This document shows positions 55,435 through 63,526 of a DNA stretch of 64,000 nt, piece by piece (positions within the stretch are counted from its first letter, which is position 1; every line of letters begins with the position of its first letter). Origin of the DNA: an uncultured Prevotella sp. (lineage in GTDB: Bacteria; Bacteroidota; Bacteroidia; Bacteroidales; Bacteroidaceae); contig CAMVUM010000004.1 in assembly GCA_947170725.1 (NCBI GenBank), positions 62,001-126,000 of the forward strand, in the 5' to 3' direction. The position numbers and the translations under genes were made by a program. Below the pieces are notes generated by a model, which made no database searches, was not told the DNA's origin, and saw only the letters and a program-made list of their open reading frames with translations.

Positions 55435-56535
55435 AATCCTCGACAGCGAGTTTGCAAAAGTGGAAAAGAAGTTGGTCACGGTCTCTGTCGGATAGTATTT
55501 CATGTATTTCGCGCTATGGCGGATCTGCCATATCATGGCGTTCGAGTCGCTTGTGCGGACGAAAATGTTCTTACCTTGAGTGAAATACCAGTTGTCGTTA
55601 TGCATGGACGAAAGGCGAAGGACATCGGTGATGACGTTGTTGACGCTGGAATCGGAATGGCCGTTCAAGAATGGTATTTCGTCTTCCGTGAAGCCGAAAA
55701 GGCGAACCAGCAGGCTGCCCGTCAGGCGCGCCATCCACTGCATTCGCAGCCGGTCGAGCCATGACTGCAGCTTGACGAAATCGACTTTATCACCGTTTTT
55801 GCGGAGGAACATGCCAAGGTCAATGACCTGTTTGAGGCTTATTCCCTCGTTGAGGATATATCTGACGATACGTATGATGATGTAGAGGAGATTCAGTGTC
55901 GGCGGCAAAACTTCAACTTTTGTGCCGTCTATGGTCACGTATGACGAGTCGCAGCAGTTTATCTCTCTGTTGATTATGTCCTGCAGACGACGGTTGAGGC
56001 GCGGGTTGGTGAGTCGTTGCATGCGGTGGTGGTGCTCAATTCTGACACCGTTCCAAAGATATCTCATCGTCGTCCGCTCTTCAGCCGGCTGTTCAGTGCC
56101 GTGGCTGCGAGCCCAGGCGTCGGCCTTGTTGCCTTGGGGGGAATAGGGGAAGAAGATGTCTATGTCGCCGCCTGCGCGGTGGAAAGGGGTGTCGTACAGT
56201 TGTGCCAGACCCTGACCTTTCAGTAGGATAGGGCGCAGTTGCTCCTTGTTCATCATTTCGAACAGTTCGGCCAGACAGGTGTTTATTTCTTGGTTGGTCC
56301 TCTCTGATTCTTCTGTGATTTTTTTCCATGCTCTTTCCTGTGCTATTGTCAGTTGCAGGAAGAAGTCGTTCCTGTGGCGTTCAATGCCATCGGCTGTCAG
56401 AGCGGACACGCCGTGCATGAGTGCCGTCTGATAGAGGCGGTCCCACTTATATGCCGACATAGGCTCTACTTTTTCATGTCCGCCGAATGTTCCGCTACGC
56501 AGAAGGCGGAAAAAGTTGCGCTGTACTATATCCAT
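55426..56535 (-). CDS. NTP_transf_5 family nucleotidyltransferase-like protein
   Basis: 369 residues. RPILLKGQGLAQLYDTPFHR followed by AGGDIDIFFPY is the G-S/D-x-D nucleotidyltransferase motif (GGDIDIF) of PF14907. The second half is helical and basic (LNRRLQDIINREINCCDSSY; DLGMFLRKNGDKVDFVKLQS). No membrane helix. Members are common near polysaccharide genes but their activity is unproven. The gene follows the NhaC antiporter by 27 nt. The last codons run into the pyrimidine-rich tract. Confidence 0.82.
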   Translation of the reverse strand: MDIVQRNFFRLLRSGTFGGHEKVEPMSAYKWDRLYQTALMHGVSALTADGIERHRNDFFLQLTIAQERAWKKITEESERTNQEINTCLAELFEMMNKEQLRPILLKGQGLAQLYDTPFHRAGGDIDIFFPYSPQGNKADAWARSHGTEQPAEERTTMRYLWNGVRIEHHHRMQRLTNPRLNRRLQDIINREINCCDSSYVTIDGTKVEVLPPTLNLLYIIIRIVRYILNEGISLKQVIDLGMFLRKNGDKVDFVKLQSWLDRLRMQWMARLTGSLLVRLFGFTEDEIPFLNGHSDSSVNNVITDVLRLSSMHNDNWYFTQGKNIFVRTSDSNAMIWQIRHSAKYMKYYPTETVTNFFSTFANSLSRIEE

Positions 56536-56562
56536 CGGAAATACGGTTTGTTCAGTTGCAAT

Positions 56563-57837
56563 CTAAGAATATCTCTTCGGGTATCGGAATACGATTGCCA
56601 GGATGGCTATTACGCCGATGCAGAACGGATAGTATAGATACGGGATTATGCTCACGGGGTTTATAGAGGCAAGTCCGGCAGCCATCAGTATCTGTGCTCC
56701 GTAGGGAATGATGCCTTGCATACAGCACGACATGGTGTCCAGGATGCTTGCGCTCTTGCGGTTGTCCACGCCAAACCGGTCGGCAATCTGCTTGGCTATG
56801 CCGCCCACGGTTATTATGGCGACGGTGTTGTTTGCCGTGCAAATGTCCACCAGAGCTACCAAAGCGGCGATGGACAGCTCGGCTCCGCGTTTGCCTTTGA
56901 CGTGGCGTGTCATGGTTGTTATGATATAGTCGATGCCTCCGTTGGCCTTTATCAGTTCGAGCATGCCGCCCGCCATCATCGTTATTATTATCAGCTCGCC
57001 CATTCCGAGGATGCCGTCGCCCATGGCTCCAAACCATCCGTAGATGTCAAAAGCGCAGTTCGGGATGCCGATTATTCCCGTCAGGGCAATGCCGATGGTA
57101 AGCACCGCCATGACATTCATGCCCAACACGGCCACAATGAGCACCACTATATATGGCATTACCTTTATATATTCAACCTCCGGAAGGTTCTGCGGAGAGT
57201 TCATGTTGTGCCCCATGGCGACATAGAGGAGCAGTATCAAAGCAGCGGCGGGCATGGCGAGAAAGGAATTGACGCGGAACTTGTCGCTCAGCTTGCATCC
57301 TTGTGTGGATGTCGATACAATCGTCGTGTCGGAGATGAACGACAGATTGTCTCCGAAGAACGAGCCTCCCACCACCACTGCCGTCATCATCGGCACGCTC
57401 GTTCCTGTCGAATGGGCGATGCCGGCGGCAATCGGTGTCAGAGCGACAATAGTCCCGACGCTTGTTCCTACGGCAAGCGAGATGAAGCATGCGGCCAGAA
57501 AGAGCCCGGCCAGAAGCATATTCCCAGGCAGCAGTGTCAAGGCGAGATTGACGGTGGCGTCAATACAGCCCATCACTTTTGCGCTGTTGGCGAAAGCGCC
57601 GGCAAGCACAAATATCCATAGCATCAGCATCATGTTCTCCGTTCCTGCTCCGCGGTTGAATATGTCGATGCGTTGGCGCAATGGAATACCACCGCTGATG
57701 ATGATGGCATATACCGACGAAATCATGAACGCCACGGTTATGGGGACTTTGTAGAAGTCGCCTGCTATGATCGAGGTGACGAGATATAAGCCGATGAATA
57801 CCAGCAGCGGGCTGAGAGCGATGATACCTTTGGACAT
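56563..57837 (-). CDS. NhaC-type Na+/H+ antiporter
   Basis: 424 residues with about 11 membrane helices (LSPLLVFIGLYLVTSIIAGD, ENMMLMLWIFVLAGAFANSA, MLLAGLFLAACFISLAVGTS, VLIVAVLGMNVMAVLTIGIA). Family features are FISLAVGTSVGTIVALTPIA, MMTAVVVGGSFFGDNLSFIS and DTTIVSTSTQGCKLSDKFRV. It swaps sodium for protons across the inner membrane. It lies 208 nt after uxaA with a hairpin in between, so probably a separate unit with the NTP_transf_5 gene. Confidence 0.9.
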   Translation of the reverse strand: MSKGIIALSPLLVFIGLYLVTSIIAGDFYKVPITVAFMISSVYAIIISGGIPLRQRIDIFNRGAGTENMMLMLWIFVLAGAFANSAKVMGCIDATVNLALTLLPGNMLLAGLFLAACFISLAVGTSVGTIVALTPIAAGIAHSTGTSVPMMTAVVVGGSFFGDNLSFISDTTIVSTSTQGCKLSDKFRVNSFLAMPAAALILLLYVAMGHNMNSPQNLPEVEYIKVMPYIVVLIVAVLGMNVMAVLTIGIALTGIIGIPNCAFDIYGWFGAMGDGILGMGELIIITMMAGGMLELIKANGGIDYIITTMTRHVKGKRGAELSIAALVALVDICTANNTVAIITVGGIAKQIADRFGVDNRKSASILDTMSCCMQGIIPYGAQILMAAGLASINPVSIIPYLYYPFCIGVIAILAIVFRYPKRYS

Positions 57838-57959
57838 TTTTACTTTAAACTTTTAACTTCGTGTAAACAACTATGGCCTGAACTCTTAATTTTAAACTTT
57901 CTACTTTCTACTTTACGAATACTGCCGTAGCATGATTAACGACCTGATTCCTTTTAAAA

Positions 57960-58033
57960 CTTAAACTTGTAACTCTATGTCTGCAAACGTGCCTTACGGC
58001 GTTGCGTGCAAATCATAAAGTTACAAGTTTAAG
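57960..58033 (-). terminator. Terminator of uxaA
   Basis: Perfect 15-nt arms CTTAAACTTGTAACT / AGTTACAAGTTTAAG with a 44-nt loop containing a second small stem. It lies 12 nt after the uxaA stop. The stretch 57838-57959 is AT-rich and shows only CTTTCTACTTTCTACTTT repeats. Confidence 0.72.
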
Positions 58034-58045
58034 GTTGGAAGCCTA

Positions 58046-59539
58046 TTACAGCGTCACTCCATTCTTGAAGATGGCTATTTCGCGGTAGCCGTTGGCCTCG
58101 TTGCGGGCCTGTTCGCCACTTGCCACGGCCAGAATCTTGTCGATGAATTCCGGCACGAGTTCTTTCATCGTGCGTCCCTCGATGAGCTGTCCGGCGCTGA
58201 AGTCAATCCAGTTTGGCTTGCGGGCGGCCAGCGTGGGGTTGGTAGCAATCTTCATCGTGGGGACGAATGTGCCGAACGGCGTTCCGCGTCCTGTCGTGAA
58301 GAGGACAATCTGACATCCGGCCGAGGCGAGAGCTGTTGCGGCCACGAGGTCATTTCCAGGAGCGGAGAGCAGGTTCAAGCCTGTAGTCTCCAGGCGGTCA
58401 CCATATTCCAGCACACCGCTGACCGGAGCCCGGCCGCATTTCTGTGTGCATCCAAGAGCCTTGTCCTCCAGCGTGGAGATACCACCGGCCTTGTTTCCCG
58501 GTGACGGATTTTCGCCTACAGGTTCGCCGTGGCTGAGGAAATATTCCTTGAAGTTGTTGATCATGCTCACTGTCTTTCCAAAGAGCTCGTCCGTCTTGCA
58601 GCGGTTCATCAGTATCGTCTCGGCGCCAAACATCTCCGGCACCTCCGTCAGTATTGATGTTCCGCCCTGCGCAACGAGCCAGTCGGAGAATTCGCCGACG
58701 AGCGGGTTGGCCGTGATGCCGCTGAAGCCGTCGCTTCCTCCGCACTTCAAACCTATGCGCAGCTTGCTGACGGAAACGTCCTCGCGCTTGTCCTCACGTG
58801 CCTTGGCATAGAGCTGGCGCAGAACTTCCATGCCTGCCTCAACCTCGTCGCCGTCAACTTTCTGAGTGACGAGGAACTTTATGCGATCCTTGTCGTAGTC
58901 GCCCAGCATCTGCTCGAAAAGTTCCGGTTGGTTGTTCTCGCATCCCAGACCCAGCACGAGAACACCGCCGGCATTGGGATGGAGCACGATGTCGCGCAGA
59001 ACCTTGCGTGTGTTCTCGTGGTCACCGCTCAACTGAGAGCATCCGTAGTTGTGATGCCATGCGTAGATGGCGTCTATGCCCTCACATCCGGTCTCCTTCT
59101 GCAGTTCGCCGGCAAGTCTTTCGGCTATGCCGTTGACGCATCCCACCGTGGGGACAATCCACAATTCGTTGCGTACTCCCACCTCACCGTTGGCGCGTAC
59201 ATATCCGCGGAAGGTCCGTTTCTCATCCTTGATGTCCAGTTCCTCGCTGACGGGATTATACGTATATTCCAGCGTTCCGGCCAGATTTGTCTTCAGGTTG
59301 TTCTCATTGACCCAGTCGCCGGCCTTTAGGTCCTGACGTGCGTGGCCGATGGGATAGCCGTATTTTATGATGTCGCTGCCCTCTTCCGTATCGGTGATAA
59401 GGATTTTGTGGCCGGCAGGAGTGTCCTGATTGATTGTGATGGTCTTGCCGTCCACTTCGATGGTCTCGCCCTTGCTTTTCGGCTGCAGGCAGACAACGAC
59501 GGTGTCGGCCGGATTGATCTTAATGAAAGTCTGTTCCAT
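58046..59539 (-). CDS. uxaA: Altronate dehydratase
   Basis: 497 residues, full-length UxaA: an N-terminal SAF-like domain (about 1-90, e.g. PADTVVVCLQPKSKGETIEV) and the catalytic domain with GYVRANGEVGVRNELWIVPT, GCSQLSGDHENTRKVLRDIV, VLVLGLGCENNQPE, LRIGLKCGGSDGFSGITANP and STLEDKALGCTQKCGRAPVS, whose Cys residues suit an iron-sulphur or iron site. It dehydrates D-altronate to 2-keto-3-deoxygluconate. KdgK and Eda at 61.8-63.5 kb take the product on; the LacI regulator lies just upstream. Confidence 0.95.
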   Translation of the reverse strand: MEQTFIKINPADTVVVCLQPKSKGETIEVDGKTITINQDTPAGHKILITDTEEGSDIIKYGYPIGHARQDLKAGDWVNENNLKTNLAGTLEYTYNPVSEELDIKDEKRTFRGYVRANGEVGVRNELWIVPTVGCVNGIAERLAGELQKETGCEGIDAIYAWHHNYGCSQLSGDHENTRKVLRDIVLHPNAGGVLVLGLGCENNQPELFEQMLGDYDKDRIKFLVTQKVDGDEVEAGMEVLRQLYAKAREDKREDVSVSKLRIGLKCGGSDGFSGITANPLVGEFSDWLVAQGGTSILTEVPEMFGAETILMNRCKTDELFGKTVSMINNFKEYFLSHGEPVGENPSPGNKAGGISTLEDKALGCTQKCGRAPVSGVLEYGDRLETTGLNLLSAPGNDLVAATALASAGCQIVLFTTGRGTPFGTFVPTMKIATNPTLAARKPNWIDFSAGQLIEGRTMKELVPEFIDKILAVASGEQARNEANGYREIAIFKNGVTL

Positions 59540-59579
59540 AATTAGTAGCTATTTTGTTTTTATTTTGAATGTTTCTTCT

Positions 59580-59672
59580 TTTTGGGGAGCTAAAGGAGTT
59601 AGAGGAGTTGTCGCGGGCCGGGCCGGCTCCGGAGTCCTTTCCTTGCAAGCGGTCAAAGACCAGGAGAAAGAC
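59580..59672 (-). repeat. Spacer repeat related to the gmd-fcl hairpin
   Basis: Between the lacI-type gene and uxaA. Read leftward it gives GACCGCTTGCAAGGAAAGGA, then CTCCGGAGCCGGCCCGGCCC, then AACTCCTCTAACTCCTTTAG. The gmd-fcl spacer has GGTCGCTTGCAAGGCAAGAA, CTTCCGAGCGAC and AACTCCTCTAAATCCTTTAA in the same order. CCGGAGCCGG can form a short stem. Confidence 0.5.
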
Positions 59673-59692
59673 AAATCCTTTGCGTCCGTCTT

Positions 59693-60760
59693 TCAGAGCT
59701 GCGTCCGGCGGTAGAAGTCGATGTTCTCCTTTGTCAGAATTTCTATCGGCATATAGTTGACAGGCGTGACCTCCTTCTTCAGCACGATTGCTTCAAAGAG
59801 CGTCTCCACGCATGAGTAGCCTTGCATGTAGGCATGCTGTGCGATGAGGAACGATATAGAGCCTTGTTTCAGGCACTCGGCGTTCTTTGTCACCATGTCA
59901 TATCCCATTATCTGAACGTTACGGCGGTTGCTCCGTTGAAGGAATCCGCCGACGATGTGGGCTTTCGAGTTGAATGTTATGCAGTGGTGGAGATGTGGAT
60001 GTTCCTTGAAGAAGGCTTCGAGAATCTTGTCGTATTTGTTTCTCTCTTCGTCCAGTGGGAGATTGACTTCGCAGATAGTGATATGTGGGAAGTGGTCGCG
60101 CATGTAGTGGCGGAATCCTGTCTCACGGTTTTCCTGCTGCTTGCTGGCCACATAGCTGTTTTTCATCTGCTTCATGAGCATGATTTCCTTTTCCTTCGAT
60201 GCTATGAGCATAAGCATTCGTCCGGCAAAATATCCGCTACAGAACGAGTCCTGACCATAGAACGACAGCGGTTTGAGGTCCGGCATGTAGGAGTCCAGCA
60301 GTATGAACGGAATGTCTCGGTCGTGTAGTTCATCAGTAAACTTCCTGGTGGCGTCCAAGGTTGACGGAACGACTATGACACCGTCGGGTTCTTCCTTGAG
60401 ACACTGTTCGGTGACCTGTTTGAATGTGTCGTTGTTGAACCGCTTATAGTACATCATTTTCACGTTGACATGGAAATCGCGTCTTCGCTCGCATGCGCTC
60501 ATGGCTCCTTCTTCTATTTCCTCCCAGTAGGCCTCCGATTCGTGTTTCGGGATGATACAGTAGAAATTGTAGGTCTTGTTGTAGGCCAGTGCGCTGGCGT
60601 ACATGTTCGGGCGATAGTCCATCTCCTTCAGCGCCTTTTCCACTTTTTCCCTTGCTGTCTTCGATACGTTGGGGCGGTCGTGCAGCACTCTGTCCACCGT
60701 CCCGACAGATACTCCTGAAAGTCTTGCTATATCTTTTATTCTGATTTTATCAGTCGCCAT
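59693..60760 (-). CDS. LacI-family transcription regulator
   Basis: 355 residues. The N-terminal helix-turn-helix is textbook: IRIKDIARLSGVSVGTVDRV and LHDRPNVSKTAREKVEKALK, then hinge MDYRPNMYASALAY. The rest is a periplasmic-binding-protein fold for the effector (FYCIIPKHESEAYWEEIEE, PDGVIVVPSTLDATRKFTDE, SYVASKQQENRETGFRHYMR). It is probably the regulator of uxaA and/or kdgK-eda, with a hexuronate intermediate as inducer, but I find no clear operator palindrome. It reads toward uxaA, 153 nt apart. Confidence 0.92.
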   Translation of the reverse strand: MATDKIRIKDIARLSGVSVGTVDRVLHDRPNVSKTAREKVEKALKEMDYRPNMYASALAYNKTYNFYCIIPKHESEAYWEEIEEGAMSACERRRDFHVNVKMMYYKRFNNDTFKQVTEQCLKEEPDGVIVVPSTLDATRKFTDELHDRDIPFILLDSYMPDLKPLSFYGQDSFCSGYFAGRMLMLIASKEKEIMLMKQMKNSYVASKQQENRETGFRHYMRDHFPHITICEVNLPLDEERNKYDKILEAFFKEHPHLHHCITFNSKAHIVGGFLQRSNRRNVQIMGYDMVTKNAECLKQGSISFLIAQHAYMQGYSCVETLFEAIVLKKEVTPVNYMPIEILTKENIDFYRRTQL

Positions 60761-60784
60761 TCTTTATTTTGATAGTTTCTCCTG

Positions 60785-60792
60785 CAAAAATA
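60785..60792 (-). promoter_or_regulatory. -7 box of the LacI-type regulator gene
   Basis: TATTTTTG read leftward, 24 nt before the ATG at 60760. Confidence 0.5.
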
Positions 60793-61094
60793 CCAATAAT
60801 TATTGAATTGCGGGAAACCGTGCACAGATATTTTTCAAAATATTGTTGTTGTTACACGAATTTAGCTGCAATCTACGTTTATTCAACCATTGATAAACTT
60901 CAGAAACAGGTCCCGCAGAGCATATTCTTAGGGACGCTCCGGTTATCAGAAAAAGCTGTGCCCAAATGTCTGAAGCGGCTTCCCTGAAGCCTATCTTTCA
61001 ACAGCAGTATAACGCTTCTTCCCAATTCAATTTCTTATCCGGTCTTTTTTGATCTCATCTGTGGGGATATCCTAATCTTCAAGTCTGTTTGTAA

Positions 61095-61490
61095 TCCTTT
61101 TTCTGAATTTTATGCCTCTGAGAGTGGTGACTTTTCAAAATAAATCTTCCTTGGCTTCAAATATTCGAAATATGGCGGCTGTTATTTTTCGAATATTTAT
61201 ACTGTTTATATACCATGTATTTTCAATATATTGATTCTCAGATATTTGTGGATTTTGGTGTTTTCGTTGTCTCGCCGTCAGGCCGCGACGGCCTTGCCGT
61301 AAGAGCCCCGTTGGTCTGCCGTAAGGGCCTTATTGCATTGCAACGGGGCTGTCGTTACATGATGGTTGCGGCTCCGTTGCAATGCAATAAGGCCCTTACG
61401 GCAAGAAAATGATGTCGTTTTTGAGCAAAAACAGCAATCGGAAAGTGGAGAAAATCCCCGCTCCAGACGTGCCGGGAGGCCCTTACGGGA
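61095..61490 (+). repeat. Palindrome-rich intergenic element, subfamily I, copy E
   Basis: About 396 bp, same order as copy A: TTCTGAATTTTATGCCTCTG, GAGAGTGGTGACTTTTC (61120 on), AAATATTCGAAATATGG (61159 on), a TGTATTTTCAAT box, then the main palindrome, whose arms 61318-61346 (GCCGTAAGGGCCTTATTGCA...) and 61374-61402 are perfect over 29 nt with a 27-nt loop. The distal GGCCCTTACGGGA motif lies near 61478-61490. It lies between the divergent regulator and kdgK-eda. The rest of 60793-61718 shows nothing else I can support. Confidence 0.7.
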
Positions 61491-61718
61491 TGCCGAAGAT
61501 GCCAGGACTTGAAGTTTTTTGCGCTGAAAATACGTTTGAAACCCCAAAAAAGTGGCAAAAAGGCCTCTGAAACAATAAAAACCGTAGGCGTTTGCGGATG
61601 TACTTTTGTAAAAAATAAAACAACGCACGCGAACGTATATAATCATCCGTTTTGTCCAAATTTCCTTTTGGAAATGAAGATTTTGTCCTTTTTGTTTCGC
61701 TGTTTGAGAAATAAGTGG

Positions 61719-61726
61719 TATTTTTG
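61719..61726 (+). promoter_or_regulatory. -7 box of kdgK-eda
   Basis: TATTTTTG, about 54 nt before the ATG at 61780. The -33 TTG is not at the usual distance, so regulation by an activator or by the LacI-type protein is possible. Confidence 0.5.
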
Positions 61727-61779
61727 TGGTCACAAACTGATAAATCTATCTATAAACAATAATAAAATATTAAATTATC

Positions 61780-62802
61780 ATGGCTAAAGTGGTAACATTA
61801 GGCGAGATAATGCTCCGCCTTTCACCAAACGGCAACGACCGTTTCATTCAGACAGATTCTTTCCGCATCATTCCCGGTGGCGGTGAGGCAAATGTGGCTA
61901 TCAGCTGCGCCAACTATGGACACGATGCTTATTTCGTAAGCAAGCTGCCTGCTCATGAGATTGGCCAGATCGCAGTCAATTCTCTGCGCCGTTATGGAGT
62001 CAATACTCAGTTTGTTGCCCGTGGTGGCGACCGTGTAGGTCTTTATTATGCAGAGACAGGTGCCTCAATGCGTCCTTCGAAGGTTATCTATGATCGTGCC
62101 AACAGCGCCATCGCAGAGGCCGATGCTTCTGATTTCGACTTTGACGCAATCATGGAAGGTGCCGACTGGTTCCACTGGTCAGGTATCACTCCTGCCGTTT
62201 CCGACAAGGCTGCCGAACTGACCCGTCTGGCCTGCGAGGCTGCAAAGCGCCACGGTGTGACAGTTTCCGTTGACCTCAACTTCCGCAAGAAGCTCTGGAC
62301 TTCGGAGAAGGCCATCTCTATCATGCGCCCGCTGATGAAGTATGTTGACGTTTGCATCGGCAACGAGGAAGACGCAGAGCTCTGCCTCGGTTTCAAGCCC
62401 GACGCTGACGTTGAGGGCGGTCAGACCGACGCTGCCGGATATGAGGGTATCTTCAAGCAGATGAAGGAAGAATTCGGCTTCAAGTATGTCGTTTCTACAC
62501 TGCGTGAGAGCTTCTCTGCAACATTCAACGGCTGGAAAGCCCTGATTTATGACGGCAAGGAGTTCTATCAGAGCAAGCGCTACGAAATCAATCCTATCAT
62601 CGACCGTGTAGGTGGTGGCGACTCTTTCTCAGGCGGTCTTATCCACGGTTTGCTCACAAAGCCGACACAGGGCGAGGCTCTTGAGTTTGCAGTGGCAGCA
62701 TCAGCACTGAAGCACACCATCAACGGTGACTACAACCTCGTCAGCGTTGATGAGGTTGAGGCTCTGGCAGGAGGTAACGCCAATGGCCGCGTACAGCGCT
62801 AA
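61780..62802 (+). CDS. kdgK: 2-keto-3-deoxygluconate kinase (PfkB family)
   Basis: 340 residues. KVVTLGEIMLRLSPNGNDRF and PGGGEANVAISCANYGHDAY form the PfkB start; the second signature is IIDRVGGGDSFSGGLIHGLL with the catalytic Asp. GDRVGLYYAETGASMRPSKV and VSVDLNFRKKLWTSEKA are typical of KDG kinases. It phosphorylates 2-keto-3-deoxygluconate, the UxaA product, to KDPG. Followed 33 nt later by the aldolase, the next step. Confidence 0.92.
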   Translation: MAKVVTLGEIMLRLSPNGNDRFIQTDSFRIIPGGGEANVAISCANYGHDAYFVSKLPAHEIGQIAVNSLRRYGVNTQFVARGGDRVGLYYAETGASMRPSKVIYDRANSAIAEADASDFDFDAIMEGADWFHWSGITPAVSDKAAELTRLACEAAKRHGVTVSVDLNFRKKLWTSEKAISIMRPLMKYVDVCIGNEEDAELCLGFKPDADVEGGQTDAAGYEGIFKQMKEEFGFKYVVSTLRESFSATFNGWKALIYDGKEFYQSKRYEINPIIDRVGGGDSFSGGLIHGLLTKPTQGEALEFAVAASALKHTINGDYNLVSVDEVEALAGGNANGRVQR

Positions 62803-62835
62803 TGAAGACATTATTAAAAATAAGATAAAGGACAA

Positions 62836-63504
62836 ATGGCAAAATTTGATAAGATAGCCGTACTGGCCAAAATCGGTCAGACAGGTATGGTTCCTGTGTT
62901 CTATCACAAGGACGCAGAGGTGGCCAAGAAGGTTGTGAAGGCCTGCTATGATGGAGGTGTACGCGCTTTCGAGTTTACCAATCGTGGCGATTTCGCACAC
63001 GAGGTGTTTGAGGAAGTTGTTAAGTTTGCGGCAAAAGAGTGCCCCGAGCTTGCTCTCGGTGTTGGTTCGGTCGTTGACCCCGCCACGGCAGCTCTTTATC
63101 TCCAGCTTGGTGCCTGCTTCATTGTTGGCCCGCTGTTCAACCCCGAGATTTCAAAAATCTGCAACCGCCGTCTCGTTGCCTATACTCCCGGATGCGGAAG
63201 CGTTTCTGAGGTGGGCGCAGCTCAGGAGACAGGATGCGATTTGTGCAAGATTTTCCCCGGCGACGTGCTCGGTCCGAACCTTGTGAAGGGTCTTATGGCT
63301 CCCATGCCATGGTCAAAGCTGATGGTTACGGGTGGTGTTTCTCCCGATGAGGCCAACCTCACATCATGGATCAAGGCCGGCGTCTTCTGCGTGGGCATGG
63401 GCTCAAAGCTTTTCCCGAAGGACGTCATAGCAGCCGAAAACTGGCAGGCTATCACCGACAAGTGTGTTGAGGCATTGGGCTACATTGCTAAGGCACGCGG
63501 ATAA
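62836..63504 (+). CDS. eda: KDPG / 4-hydroxy-2-oxoglutarate aldolase
   Basis: 222 residues, class I aldolase, TIM barrel. [15 protein letters not shown] holds the catalytic Glu; [20 protein letters not shown] and [20 protein letters not shown] are typical; the Schiff-base Lys is in [37 protein letters not shown] closes the phosphate site. It splits KDPG to pyruvate and glyceraldehyde-3-phosphate. Together with uxaA and kdgK this is the end of the hexuronate pathway. Confidence 0.94.
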   Translation: MAKFDKIAVLAKIGQTGMVPVFYHKDAEVAKKVVKACYDGGVRAFEFTNRGDFAHEVFEEVVKFAAKECPELALGVGSVVDPATAALYLQLGACFIVGPLFNPEISKICNRRLVAYTPGCGSVSEVGAAQETGCDLCKIFPGDVLGPNLVKGLMAPMPWSKLMVTGGVSPDEANLTSWIKAGVFCVGMGSKLFPKDVIAAENWQAITDKCVEALGYIAKARG

Positions 63505-63526
63505 AAACATAACAACGAAAGGTTTC

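Noticed and set aside
56716..57621. Long antisense frame of 301 codons over the NhaC gene (similar long antisense frames over glnS, xylB and the GT11 gene)
   Set aside because: Codon-bias shadows of strong genes on the other strand; their sequences are His/Cys-rich with no domain.
60761..61779. LacI-type operator between the regulator and kdgK-eda
   Set aside because: I looked for a central-CG palindrome near the starts and found none convincing; the strong palindromes there belong to repeat copy E.
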